From NCBI GenBank assembly GCA_947593735.1, contig CANQDT010000013.1:1-61048 (forward strand): a DNA stretch of 61,048 nucleotides, given 5' to 3'. The notes below the pieces were generated by a model. It was not told the DNA's origin, did not search any database, and worked only from the letters and a program-made list of their open reading frames with translations. The stretch's first letter is position 1, and each line of letters starts with the position of its first letter. The position numbers and the translations under genes were made by a program. Positions 9,049 through 16,974 of the stretch are shown piece after piece. The stretch comes from an uncultured Lachnospiraceae bacterium (lineage in GTDB: Bacteria > Bacillota > Clostridia > Lachnospirales > Lachnospiraceae).

Positions 9049-11067
9049 ATGGCATTGTATGTTGGAACAAATTACCACCCTCACGACTGGCAGCCGGAAC
9101 GGTGGGAGAAAGATATCGCTTTGATGAAGGAAGCGGGATTTCAGGTTGTCCGCCTCGGGCATCTGTGCTGGGACAGTTATGAGCCGGAGGATGGAAGGTA
9201 TACGTTTGAGTGGTTTGATACGGTTATGGATCTGTTTTATGAGGCTGGGATCCGTGTTTTCCTGGATGTTTCCATGCGCCCTGCCCCTGTCTGGGTACAC
9301 CGCCTGTGTCCCGGATGCGATATCGCCGCGCCGAACGGGATTCCGCAGGAATCGGTACGGAGATACATGGAAGATGTGGACGATCCGGAATATCAGTATT
9401 ACGCTCTCCGATTCGCCCGTGTTCTTGTGCGCCGGTATAAAGGGCACCCCGCCCTCATGGGATTCGGTCTGTGCAACGAGCTGGGAGACGGACCGATTTC
9501 CTATTCAGAAGCGGCGGAAAAGAGGTTCCGGGCATGGGTAAAGGAGAAATATCAGACGGTTGACCGGCTGAACCGCGCGTGGAATACGCAGCGGTGGAGT
9601 AGGAGGCTGACTTCTTTTGAAGACGTCGTACTGCCCGAAAATGAGCTTGCGAAAGGCGCGCCGGAGCCATATCTTGACATGAGGCGATTTTTCGGAGACG
9701 GGGTGGCGCGTTTTATGAGGAAGCTCCATCAGGTCATCCTTGAGGAAGCGCCGGATATCGCCCAGTCCAGCAATCATGTAGCGGAGTCGGATTATCTTGG
9801 ATTTGATTATCTGCGGTATTGCGATAGTATGATCGAATATCCGGGGATCGGATTTTACCCGGGACTGGACGCGGACAACAAAGAGATCCTGATCGAAGTC
9901 TTTTCTCTCGTGCAGCAGAGGCTTGCCGAGCTTGGGAAACCGATGTGGTGCCTGGAATTTCAGACGGGCAGCTTTGGCAATTACGCGGCTGGGGATGGAG
10001 TGATCCGTATGTACGCGCTGCTGAACCTCGCGCTGCGCAGCCAGATGATACTCGCCTGGACATGGAGGTCCATGCTGGGCGGAGAGGAGCAATATTGTTA
10101 CGGGCTGCTGGACCATGACGGGGAATGTGGCAGGAAATACCGGGAATTTGCCCGGATCGCCGCCGATTTTAAAAAGCTGGAAAAGTACAGCTTCCCGTAT
10201 CTTCCCACCCCGGAAATCGCGCTGGCATATTGTTATGAAAATGTGCCGATCTGCCAGTATTCGCCGTTTCAGTACCGGTTCCGTTATAAACGGCAGTACA
10301 GGGACGCGTATCGGGTATTTTATGAAAGAAATCTGGACTGCAATTCGGTTGATCTGCGGGAGATCAAAATGGATTACAAGCTGCTCCTGATCCCGGCGCA
10401 CCCGATCATGACGGAGCAGATGGCGGAAAACGTCCGGAATTTCGTAAAAGAAGGCGGAATCGTCATTATGACCGGATATTCCGCAAAGGTGGACGAAACC
10501 AATACGGTATTCGATACCGCCCTGCCGGGACGCCTCGCGGATGTATTCGGCATCCGCGTCGGAGCGTTTTCCCGGTCGCACCTTCTTCCGGTAAATCCGC
10601 CTGAGAACGCGCCGAAGAAACGGTTTCAGGTCAAAACGGAGGACGGGGATACGGCGGCTTATGACGCCGCTTACTGGGAAACCATAGAATTGCGTGGCGC
10701 GGAGGCGTACGCCGTCTATACCGAAGGGGAAGAAGGATGCGCGGTATCCTGTAACCGGTATGGAAAGGGCAAAGCCTATTATACCGCGGCAGAGACGAAC
10801 ACGGACCTTTTGGGCTGGCTTTACGACAGGATTGCCGGGCAGGAGCAGCGGAAGAACGCGCCCCCTGTTCCGGATGGAGTCGTCGCGCGAAAACTTTCAG
10901 AAAGAGAATTTTTCTATGTCAATACGACCGGGGAACCAAAAGAAATCGTGCTCCCAAAACCGGGAAGGGGCGTATTGAGGGAAAAGAAACTGGAAGGACG
11001 GTTTCTATTGGAACCGTATGATGGAGAATTGGTTGTAGAAGGGGAAGGAGAAGGATCCGATGAGTGA
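9049..11067 (+). CDS. Glycoside hydrolase family 42 beta-galactosidase (first of pair)
   Basis: Hydrolyses terminal beta-galactosides, probably on oligosaccharides taken into the cytoplasm, since no signal peptide is present. The N-terminal TIM barrel begins GTNYHPHDW. The acid/base glutamate lies in GFGLCNELGD (E144) and the likely nucleophile in PMWCLEFQTG (E303). A beta-galactosidase trimerisation-like domain follows at about 390-600. The length of 672 aa is normal for GH42. It lacks the Cys metal cluster seen in the next gene, so the two paralogues are diverged rather than recent copies. ATG at 9049 follows GAAAGGAAG. The last 8 bases overlap the next gene, so the two are translationally coupled and probably act on related substrates. 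Confidence 0.88.
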   Translation: MALYVGTNYHPHDWQPERWEKDIALMKEAGFQVVRLGHLCWDSYEPEDGRYTFEWFDTVMDLFYEAGIRVFLDVSMRPAPVWVHRLCPGCDIAAPNGIPQESVRRYMEDVDDPEYQYYALRFARVLVRRYKGHPALMGFGLCNELGDGPISYSEAAEKRFRAWVKEKYQTVDRLNRAWNTQRWSRRLTSFEDVVLPENELAKGAPEPYLDMRRFFGDGVARFMRKLHQVILEEAPDIAQSSNHVAESDYLGFDYLRYCDSMIEYPGIGFYPGLDADNKEILIEVFSLVQQRLAELGKPMWCLEFQTGSFGNYAAGDGVIRMYALLNLALRSQMILAWTWRSMLGGEEQYCYGLLDHDGECGRKYREFARIAADFKKLEKYSFPYLPTPEIALAYCYENVPICQYSPFQYRFRYKRQYRDAYRVFYERNLDCNSVDLREIKMDYKLLLIPAHPIMTEQMAENVRNFVKEGGIVIMTGYSAKVDETNTVFDTALPGRLADVFGIRVGAFSRSHLLPVNPPENAPKKRFQVKTEDGDTAAYDAAYWETIELRGAEAYAVYTEGEEGCAVSCNRYGKGKAYYTAAETNTDLLGWLYDRIAGQEQRKNAPPVPDGVVARKLSEREFFYVNTTGEPKEIVLPKPGRGVLREKKLEGRFLLEPYDGELVVEGEGEGSDE

Positions 11068-13135
11068 AGACAGGACAGTCATAAAAAAATTTCCAAAACT
11101 GTTGCATGGCGGCGATTATAATCCGGATCAATGGCTGGACAGCCCGGAGATCTTGGAGGAAGATATCCGCCTGATGAAGCAGGCGCATGTCAACTGCGTT
11201 TCTCTTGGGATATTTTCCTGGGCTGCGCTGGAGCCGGAAGAAGGGCGTTATGAGATGGATTGGTTGGAAGCGATCATCGGGCGCCTGTATGAGAACGGGA
11301 TTTATACGATTTTGGCGACGCCGACCGGCGCGATGCCGCCCTGGCTGACGGCGGCATATCCGGAGACGCTCCAGACAGACGAAAACGGGGTGCACAGATT
11401 TCCGGGGGACCGTCATAATTTTTGCCCGAGCTCCCCGGTCATGTGTGAGAAAATGAGGCAGATCAACGAGCAGCTGTCCCGGAGGTTCGGCGGCAATCCG
11501 GGCGTGATCGCGTGGCATCTCTCGAACGAATATGGAGGGAACGGGCGGCAGGCAGCCTGTCATTGCCCGCATTGCCAGGAAGCGTTCCGGAGCTGGCTGA
11601 AAAACCGCTATTCGGATCTGGACGCGCTGAACCATGCCTGGTGGACGACTTTCTGGAGCCATATTTACACGGACTGGGATCAGATCCACAGCCCGTCCCC
11701 GAATGGGGAAAATGTGCTGCACGGGCTGATCCTTGACTGGAAACGGTTCGTCAGCGATCAGCTGCTGGATTTTTGCAAGGCGGAGATCAAAGCGGTCCGC
11801 AAATACAGCGACCTTCCTGTCACGACCAATATGATGGGATTTTATCCGCCGCTTAATTATTTTGAATGGGCGAAAGAGCTGGACATCATTTCCTGGGATT
11901 GTTACCCCGACTGGCACAGCCGGGAGGAGGAGATCGACGTCGCCGTCCGTACCGCCGCGGAGCACAGCCTGATGAGAAGCCTCAGGGACGCGCCGTTCCT
12001 GCTGATGGAAAGCACGCCGTCCCTGGTAAACTGGAAAGCGCGCAATATACTGAAAAAGCCTGGGATGCACGCGCTGTCTTCGCTGCAGGCGGTGGCGCAC
12101 GGGTCCAACAGCGTCCAGTATTTCCAATGGAGAAAAAGCAGGGGGTCGTGTGAAAAATTCCACGGTGCTGTCGTCGATCATAAAAATGGCAGCGATACCC
12201 GTGTTTTCCGCGACGTTGCGGCGCTGGGCGAACGGCTGGAACAGTTGTCCGACCGGATCTATCCCACCTGCAATAAGGCAAAAGTGGCGCTGGTCATCGA
12301 CTGGGAAAATATGTGGGCAGTATCCGGGGCGTGCGCAGTGGACAATCATCTGCAGTACATGGATCTGTGTATGACATATTTTAAACAGTTATGGGTCCGC
12401 GGGATCGATACCGATATCATCGATATGACGCGAAGCCTGGATAATTACCGCCTGGTGATCGCGCCGGTCAATTATATGTACCGGGGAGATTACAGCGAGC
12501 GGGTACGGCAATATGTAAAAAACGGAGGATGCTATGTGACCACCTACTGGAGCGGGGAGGTGGACGATACGGATCTGTGCTTTCTGGGCAGCCATCCGCT
12601 GCGGGATGTGCTTGGGATCCGGACCGAAGAAATCGACGCCCCGGCGCCGCATGAAAAAAACCACGTCGTCTACGGGGGAATACGGTATGATGTCGTCGGG
12701 CTGTGCGCGCTCGTCCATGCGGAGGAGGCGACGGTCCTTGCGGAATATCAGGATAATTTTTACGCGGGCTACCCGGCTTTGACGGAGCATGCGTACGGAG
12801 CGGGAACGGCTTACTATATCGCGTCCCAGAACGAAGAGGCGTTTCTGGACGTGTTCTACGACCGGATCCTGCAAAGGGCGGGCGTCTCGTCCGATTTCGC
12901 GGGCGTACTGCCGCGCGGCGTGACGATAACGAAACGGGAACAGGAAGGACGGGAGCCGCTGTGGTTTCTCCAGAATTTTAACAACAGGAAAGCGGAGGTT
13001 CCGATCAGGGAGCCGTATACCGACCTGGAAACCGGAACGTGGTATCAGGAAAGGATCGAAATGGAGCCATTTTCCTGCCGGATCCTGAGCAGGGAACCGG
13101 AAATGGCGCTTGTTTTAAATCAAAGCGTTGACTAG
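11060..13135 (+). CDS. Glycoside hydrolase family 42 beta-galactosidase (second of pair)
   Basis: A classical GH42 enzyme of 691 aa beginning HGGDYNPDQW. The acid/base is E157 in HLSNEYGG and the nucleophile E317 in LLMESTPS. Cys122, Cys167, Cys169 and Cys172 match the zinc-site cysteine pattern of thermophilic GH42 structures. There is no signal peptide, so it is cytoplasmic. The start at 11060 follows GAAGGAGAAGG and overlaps the upstream GH42 gene by 8 bases. The final two codons and stop also form the -35 box of the yicC promoter. With the polysaccharide lyase at the window start it suggests a glycan-degradation neighbourhood. Confidence 0.92.
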   Translation: MSEDRTVIKKFPKLLHGGDYNPDQWLDSPEILEEDIRLMKQAHVNCVSLGIFSWAALEPEEGRYEMDWLEAIIGRLYENGIYTILATPTGAMPPWLTAAYPETLQTDENGVHRFPGDRHNFCPSSPVMCEKMRQINEQLSRRFGGNPGVIAWHLSNEYGGNGRQAACHCPHCQEAFRSWLKNRYSDLDALNHAWWTTFWSHIYTDWDQIHSPSPNGENVLHGLILDWKRFVSDQLLDFCKAEIKAVRKYSDLPVTTNMMGFYPPLNYFEWAKELDIISWDCYPDWHSREEEIDVAVRTAAEHSLMRSLRDAPFLLMESTPSLVNWKARNILKKPGMHALSSLQAVAHGSNSVQYFQWRKSRGSCEKFHGAVVDHKNGSDTRVFRDVAALGERLEQLSDRIYPTCNKAKVALVIDWENMWAVSGACAVDNHLQYMDLCMTYFKQLWVRGIDTDIIDMTRSLDNYRLVIAPVNYMYRGDYSERVRQYVKNGGCYVTTYWSGEVDDTDLCFLGSHPLRDVLGIRTEEIDAPAPHEKNHVVYGGIRYDVVGLCALVHAEEATVLAEYQDNFYAGYPALTEHAYGAGTAYYIASQNEEAFLDVFYDRILQRAGVSSDFAGVLPRGVTITKREQEGREPLWFLQNFNNRKAEVPIREPYTDLETGTWYQERIEMEPFSCRILSREPEMALVLNQSVD

Positions 13136-13156
13136 TTGAAAAATCTGGGATATAAT
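13128..13156 (+). promoter_or_regulatory. SigA promoter of the yicC-gmk-rpoZ operon
   Basis: TTGACT at 13128-13133 and TATAAT at 13151-13156 are separated by 17 bases. The -35 box lies inside the last codons of the GH42 gene. Confidence 0.8.
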
Positions 13157-13187
13157 AAATCAATATTCTTTTTTTAAGGAGAGTCCC

Positions 13188-14066
13188 ATGATCAAGAGTA
13201 TGACCGGCTTCGGCAGAAGCGAGAGCGTCAACGAGCAGCACAAGATCATTGTTGAAATGAAATCCGTCAACCACCGGTACAGCGAGTTCGGGATCAGGAT
13301 GCCGCGCAAGCTGAATATGCTGGAGGGCAAGATCCGGAACGTGCTGAAAGAATATATGGAACGCGGCAAGATCGACGTTTTCCTCACCTATGAGGATTAC
13401 CGGGAAAGCAATGAGAGCCTGCGCTACAACGGAACGCTCGCGGCGGAATATTATCAGAAGCTGAACGAGATAGCGGACGCGTTTTCGATCCCGCTGGATG
13501 TGACGGCATATTCCTTATCGAGATATCCGGACGTCCTGACATTGGAGGAACAGACGCCCGACGGGGATACGATGTGGAATCAGCTGGAATCGGTTCTCCG
13601 GGACGCGGCGGAAGCCTTTGTCCGGTCCAGGGAAGTGGAAGGCATGAACCTGCAGAACGACCTGGTCCGCAAGCTGGACGAGATGGTTGCGGATGTAGCA
13701 TATATCCGGGAGCGCGCGCCGCAGATCCTTGCGGAGTATCAGGCGCGGTTGGCGGATAAAGTCAGGGAATTGCTGGAGGACGCCGCGGTGGATGAAAACC
13801 GGATCCTGGCGGAGACGGCGATTTACGCGGATAAGGTATGCGTGGATGAAGAGCTTGTCAGGCTGGAAAGCCATATCCAGGCAATGCGGCAGGCATTGAT
13901 CCAGGGAGGCAGCGTCGGGCGCAAGCTCGATTTTATCGCGCAGGAGATGAACCGGGAAGCCAATACGATCTTATCCAAAACGAGCGACCTGGATATCTCT
14001 AATCACGCGATCAATCTGAAGACGAGCATTGAAAAGGTGAGGGAACAGATCCAGAATATCGAGTAG
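13188..14066 (+). CDS. yicC: YicC family endoribonuclease-like protein
   Basis: It begins with the family signature MIKSMTGFGR and has the usual length (292 aa), with an N-terminal YicC domain and a C-terminal DUF1732 domain ending in KTSIEKVREQIQN. E. coli YicC is an RNase that acts on small RNAs. The cognate target here is unknown. ATG at 13188 follows AAGGAG. It is the first gene of a conserved Firmicutes operon with gmk and rpoZ, driven by the promoter at 13128-13156. Confidence 0.92.
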   Translation: MIKSMTGFGRSESVNEQHKIIVEMKSVNHRYSEFGIRMPRKLNMLEGKIRNVLKEYMERGKIDVFLTYEDYRESNESLRYNGTLAAEYYQKLNEIADAFSIPLDVTAYSLSRYPDVLTLEEQTPDGDTMWNQLESVLRDAAEAFVRSREVEGMNLQNDLVRKLDEMVADVAYIRERAPQILAEYQARLADKVRELLEDAAVDENRILAETAIYADKVCVDEELVRLESHIQAMRQALIQGGSVGRKLDFIAQEMNREANTILSKTSDLDISNHAINLKTSIEKVREQIQNIE

Positions 14067-14088
14067 AACCAGGAAAAGGGAGACCGAG

Positions 14089-14709
14089 ATGACAGAGTCA
14101 CGGGGAAAGTTAATTGTGATTTCCGGATTTTCCGGCGCGGGAAAAGGAACCGTTGTGCAGGGCCTTGTGGAAAAATATCCATACAGCCTTTCGGTTTCCG
14201 CGACGACCCGTCCGCCGCGGCCGGGAGAAGAACATGGAAAAGCCTACTATTTTAAAACAGTGGACGAGTTCATGCACCTGATCGATTATAACGGATTTAT
14301 CGAGTGGACCAACTATTGCGACAACTATTACGGCACGCCCCGCAGGTTCATTGAGGATGAAATGCGGTTAGGGCACGACGTCATTCTGGAGATCGAAGTG
14401 GAAGGCGCGCTCAATGTAAAACGGCAGTATGAGGACGCGATCCTGATCTTTATCACGACGCCGGACGCGGCGACCCTGGAGGAGCGGCTGAAAGGGCGCG
14501 GGTCGGAGGATGAGCCGACGATCCGCAAGAGGATCAGCCGGGCGCGCGAGGAGGTTACGCTTGTCCATAATTACGATTATGTCATCATCAACGACGAGCT
14601 GGAGCAATGCATTGAGGAAGTCAACGCCGTCGTACTGACGGAAAAGAACCAATATCAGAACCGGGTCGCCCTGATCGACCAGATCAGGACGGAACTGGAA
14701 GAAATATAG
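14089..14709 (+). CDS. gmk: Guanylate kinase
   Basis: Phosphorylates GMP to GDP with ATP in the cytoplasm. The P-loop GFSGAGKGT covers residues 13-21. The GMP-binding region follows (SATTRPPRPGE, then the YYGTPR block), with a lid region rich in Arg (RKRISRAREE). At 206 aa it has standard length. It sits between yicC and rpoZ with 22- and 14-base gaps, the usual Clostridia/Bacilli order. Confidence 0.96.
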   Translation: MTESRGKLIVISGFSGAGKGTVVQGLVEKYPYSLSVSATTRPPRPGEEHGKAYYFKTVDEFMHLIDYNGFIEWTNYCDNYYGTPRRFIEDEMRLGHDVILEIEVEGALNVKRQYEDAILIFITTPDAATLEERLKGRGSEDEPTIRKRISRAREEVTLVHNYDYVIINDELEQCIEEVNAVVLTEKNQYQNRVALIDQIRTELEEI

Positions 14710-14723
14710 AAGGGAGTTTTGTT

Positions 14724-14969
14724 ATGTTGCATCCATCCTACAATGATTTAATGAAAGTGGTAAACAGCGAGGTCGAGCCGGGAGAAGAACCGGTCGTCAA
14801 CAGCCGGTATTCCATCGTCATGGCGACGGCAAAGAGAGCAAGGCAGCTGGTAGATTCCGAAAGGGACCTGGATAAAGAAAAACCGCTGTCCATAGCCGTT
14901 GACGAGCTGTATCACGGCACGGTCCGCGTGATCGGCGACGAGGAGGACGGCGACGGGGAAGAAGCCTAG
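14724..14969 (+). CDS. rpoZ: DNA-directed RNA polymerase omega subunit
   Basis: An 81-residue protein that helps assemble and stabilise RNA polymerase. It starts MLHPSYNDLMKV and contains the omega core SRYSIVMATAKRARQL and KPLSIAVDEL. The tail is acidic. ATG at 14724 follows AAGGGAG. It is the last gene of the yicC-gmk-rpoZ operon and is followed by a strong hairpin with a T run. Confidence 0.94.
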   Translation: MLHPSYNDLMKVVNSEVEPGEEPVVNSRYSIVMATAKRARQLVDSERDLDKEKPLSIAVDELYHGTVRVIGDEEDGDGEEA

Positions 14970-14972
14970 AAT

Positions 14973-15020
14973 AACACCTTTCTGTTCCTGCATATGATAG
15001 GAACAGGGAGGTGTTTTTTT
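14973..15020 (+). terminator. Terminator hairpin of the rpoZ operon that also contains the spoIID ribosome site
   Basis: AACACCT and CTGTTCCT pair with AGGAACAG and AGGTGTT, with two U-G pairs between them, giving about 17 continuous pairs, a 9-base loop and a 7-T run. GGGAGG at 15006-15011, the only ribosome site for spoIID, lies in the 3' arm. Confidence 0.85.
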
Positions 15021-15951
15021 GTTGCGGAAATTGTTGCAGACGGCGGTTTTTTTGTTGGTTCTGGTCGTAATTCCCGTCGGGACGACCGGTTTGTTTTACC
15101 GGAAATATGCCGTCCGGGAAAAGAAGCGGCTGAACAGCGGTATCCTGATCCAGATGGACCGGAACGGAAAAGAAGTGGAATTGGACCTGGAAGAATATCT
15201 GGTCGGTCTTCTGCCCAATCAGATCGATCTGGATTACGAACCGGAGACGCTGAAAGCGCAGGCGGTGATCGCCCGGACAAACGTGCGCAGGCAGATGGAG
15301 GTTAAGGACAGCAACCGGCACGAGCAGCTCGGGTTCACCTTTACGGACCGCGCGCAGATGGATCGGACGCTTGGAAAACAGAAAGCGGCAAAGTATCGGA
15401 ACAAGATCCAGCAGGCGGTTTCGGCTACCTACGGGCAGACGCTGCAATACGACAACGCCTGCATCGACGCGCTGTATCACAGCGTCAGCGTCGGCGAGAC
15501 CGTCAGCGCGGAGGAATATCTGGGAAAAGAGATCCCGTATCTGGTTTCTGTGGACAGCAGCCGCGATATTGAATCGCCGGACTATCTGACGGTGCGGGAA
15601 TGGACGCCGGAGGAAATGACGGATCTGTTCCAGCAATATTCCATCCGGGTCACCAAATCCATGCTGCTGCAGGAAATGACGATCGGGGAACAGACGGAAA
15701 TGGGATATGTCAGGACGGTCAAGATTGGGGACCGCACGATCCTCGGCGAAGATTTCCGGGAGATCCTGCAGCTGAACAGCACAAATTTTTATTTTGACAT
15801 ACAGGATGAAAAAATAAGGGTCACGTCGGTCGGAAAGGGACATGGAATGGGCGTCAGCCAGTATGGCGCCAATCTTCTTGCCCTGGACGGAAATTCCTAT
15901 CAGACGATCCTCGGTTATTATTATCCGGGCGTATCCATCGCCGCGTATTGA
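15019..15951 (+). CDS. spoIID: Stage II sporulation protein D (SpoIID), peptidoglycan lytic transglycosylase
   Basis: A membrane-anchored lytic transglycosylase that drives engulfment in the mother cell with SpoIIP and SpoIIM. An N-terminal membrane segment covers about residues 5-25. The SpoIID/LytB signatures are present: PETLKAQAVIART with catalytic-type E76, HSVSVGETVSAEEYLG, and GHGMGVSQYGANLLA. The start is TTG at 15019, seven bases after GGGAGG, and no ATG alternative is available. Its ribosome site is buried in the terminator of the preceding operon, so read-through RNA would be translated poorly. spoIIQ follows after 68 bases. Confidence 0.93.
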   Translation: MLRKLLQTAVFLLVLVVIPVGTTGLFYRKYAVREKKRLNSGILIQMDRNGKEVELDLEEYLVGLLPNQIDLDYEPETLKAQAVIARTNVRRQMEVKDSNRHEQLGFTFTDRAQMDRTLGKQKAAKYRNKIQQAVSATYGQTLQYDNACIDALYHSVSVGETVSAEEYLGKEIPYLVSVDSSRDIESPDYLTVREWTPEEMTDLFQQYSIRVTKSMLLQEMTIGEQTEMGYVRTVKIGDRTILGEDFREILQLNSTNFYFDIQDEKIRVTSVGKGHGMGVSQYGANLLALDGNSYQTILGYYYPGVSIAAY

Positions 15952-15973
15952 GCCGATGTTTTCTGTTTTGCGT

Positions 15974-16002
15974 GTATAGACTGCAAAAGAATGGCAACAA
16001 TA
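15974..16002 (+). promoter_or_regulatory. Candidate SigF promoter of spoIIQ
   Basis: GTATA at 15974-15978 and GGCAACAATA at 15993-16002 match the forespore SigF consensus (GYATA and GGNRANAHTR) with a 14-base spacer, about one base shorter than usual. B. subtilis spoIIQ is SigF-dependent. Confidence 0.45.
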
Positions 16003-16019
16003 TGTACGAGGTGATGAAT

Positions 16020-16733
16020 ATGAAGAAAGTAACAGACAAAGTAAAACGAAGCGTCTATTACGCGACAACATTGACCGGCGTTGTGGCGCTGGCATTGGTT
16101 GTAACCCTTTTTTCCAAATCTGCCGACCGGAAGAGAGAACAGATCCAACAGTACATGAACGAGCAGGTGACCGGAGATGGAGGAGAGGAAAGCCTGTATA
16201 CGATGGAGGACGTGCCGACCCATGAGATCACCATGGAGGAACAGCCCGGTACCGGAGAGATCCCCGCGTTTGCCGAGGATGACGCGGACGCCGGGGAGCA
16301 GGACGAACAGCCCGCCGGATACGACGGCGAGACAAAGCTGGACTGGCCCGTGACCGGGAATGTCCTGCTTCCGTACAGTATGGATACGACGGTCTATTTT
16401 AAAACGCTGGACCAGTACAAATGCAATCCTGCCGTGCTGATCGAGGCAAAGCAGGGAGACAGCGTGAGCAGCGTCGCGGCGGGGACGGTGACGGGAAAAG
16501 AGAGCGGCGGGGAAACCGGGACGACGGTCTCGGTGGATCTCGGAAACGGGTATACGGCGATCTACGGACAGCTGGACAAAGTGACGGTCGGCGTCGGAGA
16601 CCGGGTGCAGGAGCGGACCATTCTCGGCAAAGTCGCGAAACCGTCCAGATTTTATTCCAAAGAAGGGTCCCATCTGTATTTTGAAATGCAGAAAGACGGG
16701 AAACCGGTAAATCCCATGAACCTTTTGAAGTGA
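16020..16733 (+). CDS. spoIIQ: SpoIIQ-like forespore protein with inactive LytM/M23 domain
   Basis: A single N-terminal membrane helix (about residues 15-35) is followed by an acidic linker and an M23/LytM domain (about 105-237). ATG at 16020 follows GAGGTGAT; in-frame codons upstream have no ribosome site. Position directly after spoIID identifies it as SpoIIQ, the forespore half of the SpoIIQ-SpoIIIAH channel used in engulfment. The metal-binding signatures are lost: the HxH motif reads HLYFE and the first His motif region has no His. It should therefore be a structural rather than hydrolytic protein, unlike SpoIIQ of several other Clostridia, which keeps zinc ligands. Confidence 0.82.
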   Translation: MKKVTDKVKRSVYYATTLTGVVALALVVTLFSKSADRKREQIQQYMNEQVTGDGGEESLYTMEDVPTHEITMEEQPGTGEIPAFAEDDADAGEQDEQPAGYDGETKLDWPVTGNVLLPYSMDTTVYFKTLDQYKCNPAVLIEAKQGDSVSSVAAGTVTGKESGGETGTTVSVDLGNGYTAIYGQLDKVTVGVGDRVQERTILGKVAKPSRFYSKEGSHLYFEMQKDGKPVNPMNLLK

Positions 16734-16828
16734 ACCGTATAGTATAAAGTACAGAAGAATATGCAGCCATAGGAAATACAGGGAAGTTTTAAAATGGATG
16801 ATATACGGCAACTGCATGGCTGCTTGTA

Positions 16829-16866
16829 GGAGAACTGCGGCTGGGATACCAGCCGCAGGATTCTCC
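16829..16866 (+). terminator. Perfect hairpin downstream of spoIIQ (possible terminator)
   Basis: CTGCGGCTGG-GATA-CCAGCCGCAG is a perfect 10-bp stem, extended by GGAGAA/TTCTCC. No T run follows, so it may be a processing or pause hairpin rather than a classic terminator. Confidence 0.45.
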
Positions 16867-16909
16867 ATAGCCAGCCAGCCGGACGGACCTGAGAAACGGC
16901 GACAAAATC

Positions 16910-16939
16910 TTGACAACAGCCATGGAAATATATTACTAT
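16910..16939 (+). promoter_or_regulatory. Promoter of prfC
   Basis: TTGACA at 16910-16915 and TACTAT at 16934-16939 have an 18-base spacer. Transcription would begin near 16946, which excludes an in-frame ATG at 16942 as the translation start. Confidence 0.6.
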
Positions 16940-16974
16940 GAATGCGTTATGAAGGAATACATAGGAGGTCTGTT

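Noticed and set aside
16942-16974. Upstream ATG start for prfC
   Set aside because: It lies before the predicted transcription start of the 16910-16939 promoter and lacks a ribosome site; TTG at 16975 has AGGAGG and gives the family N-terminus.
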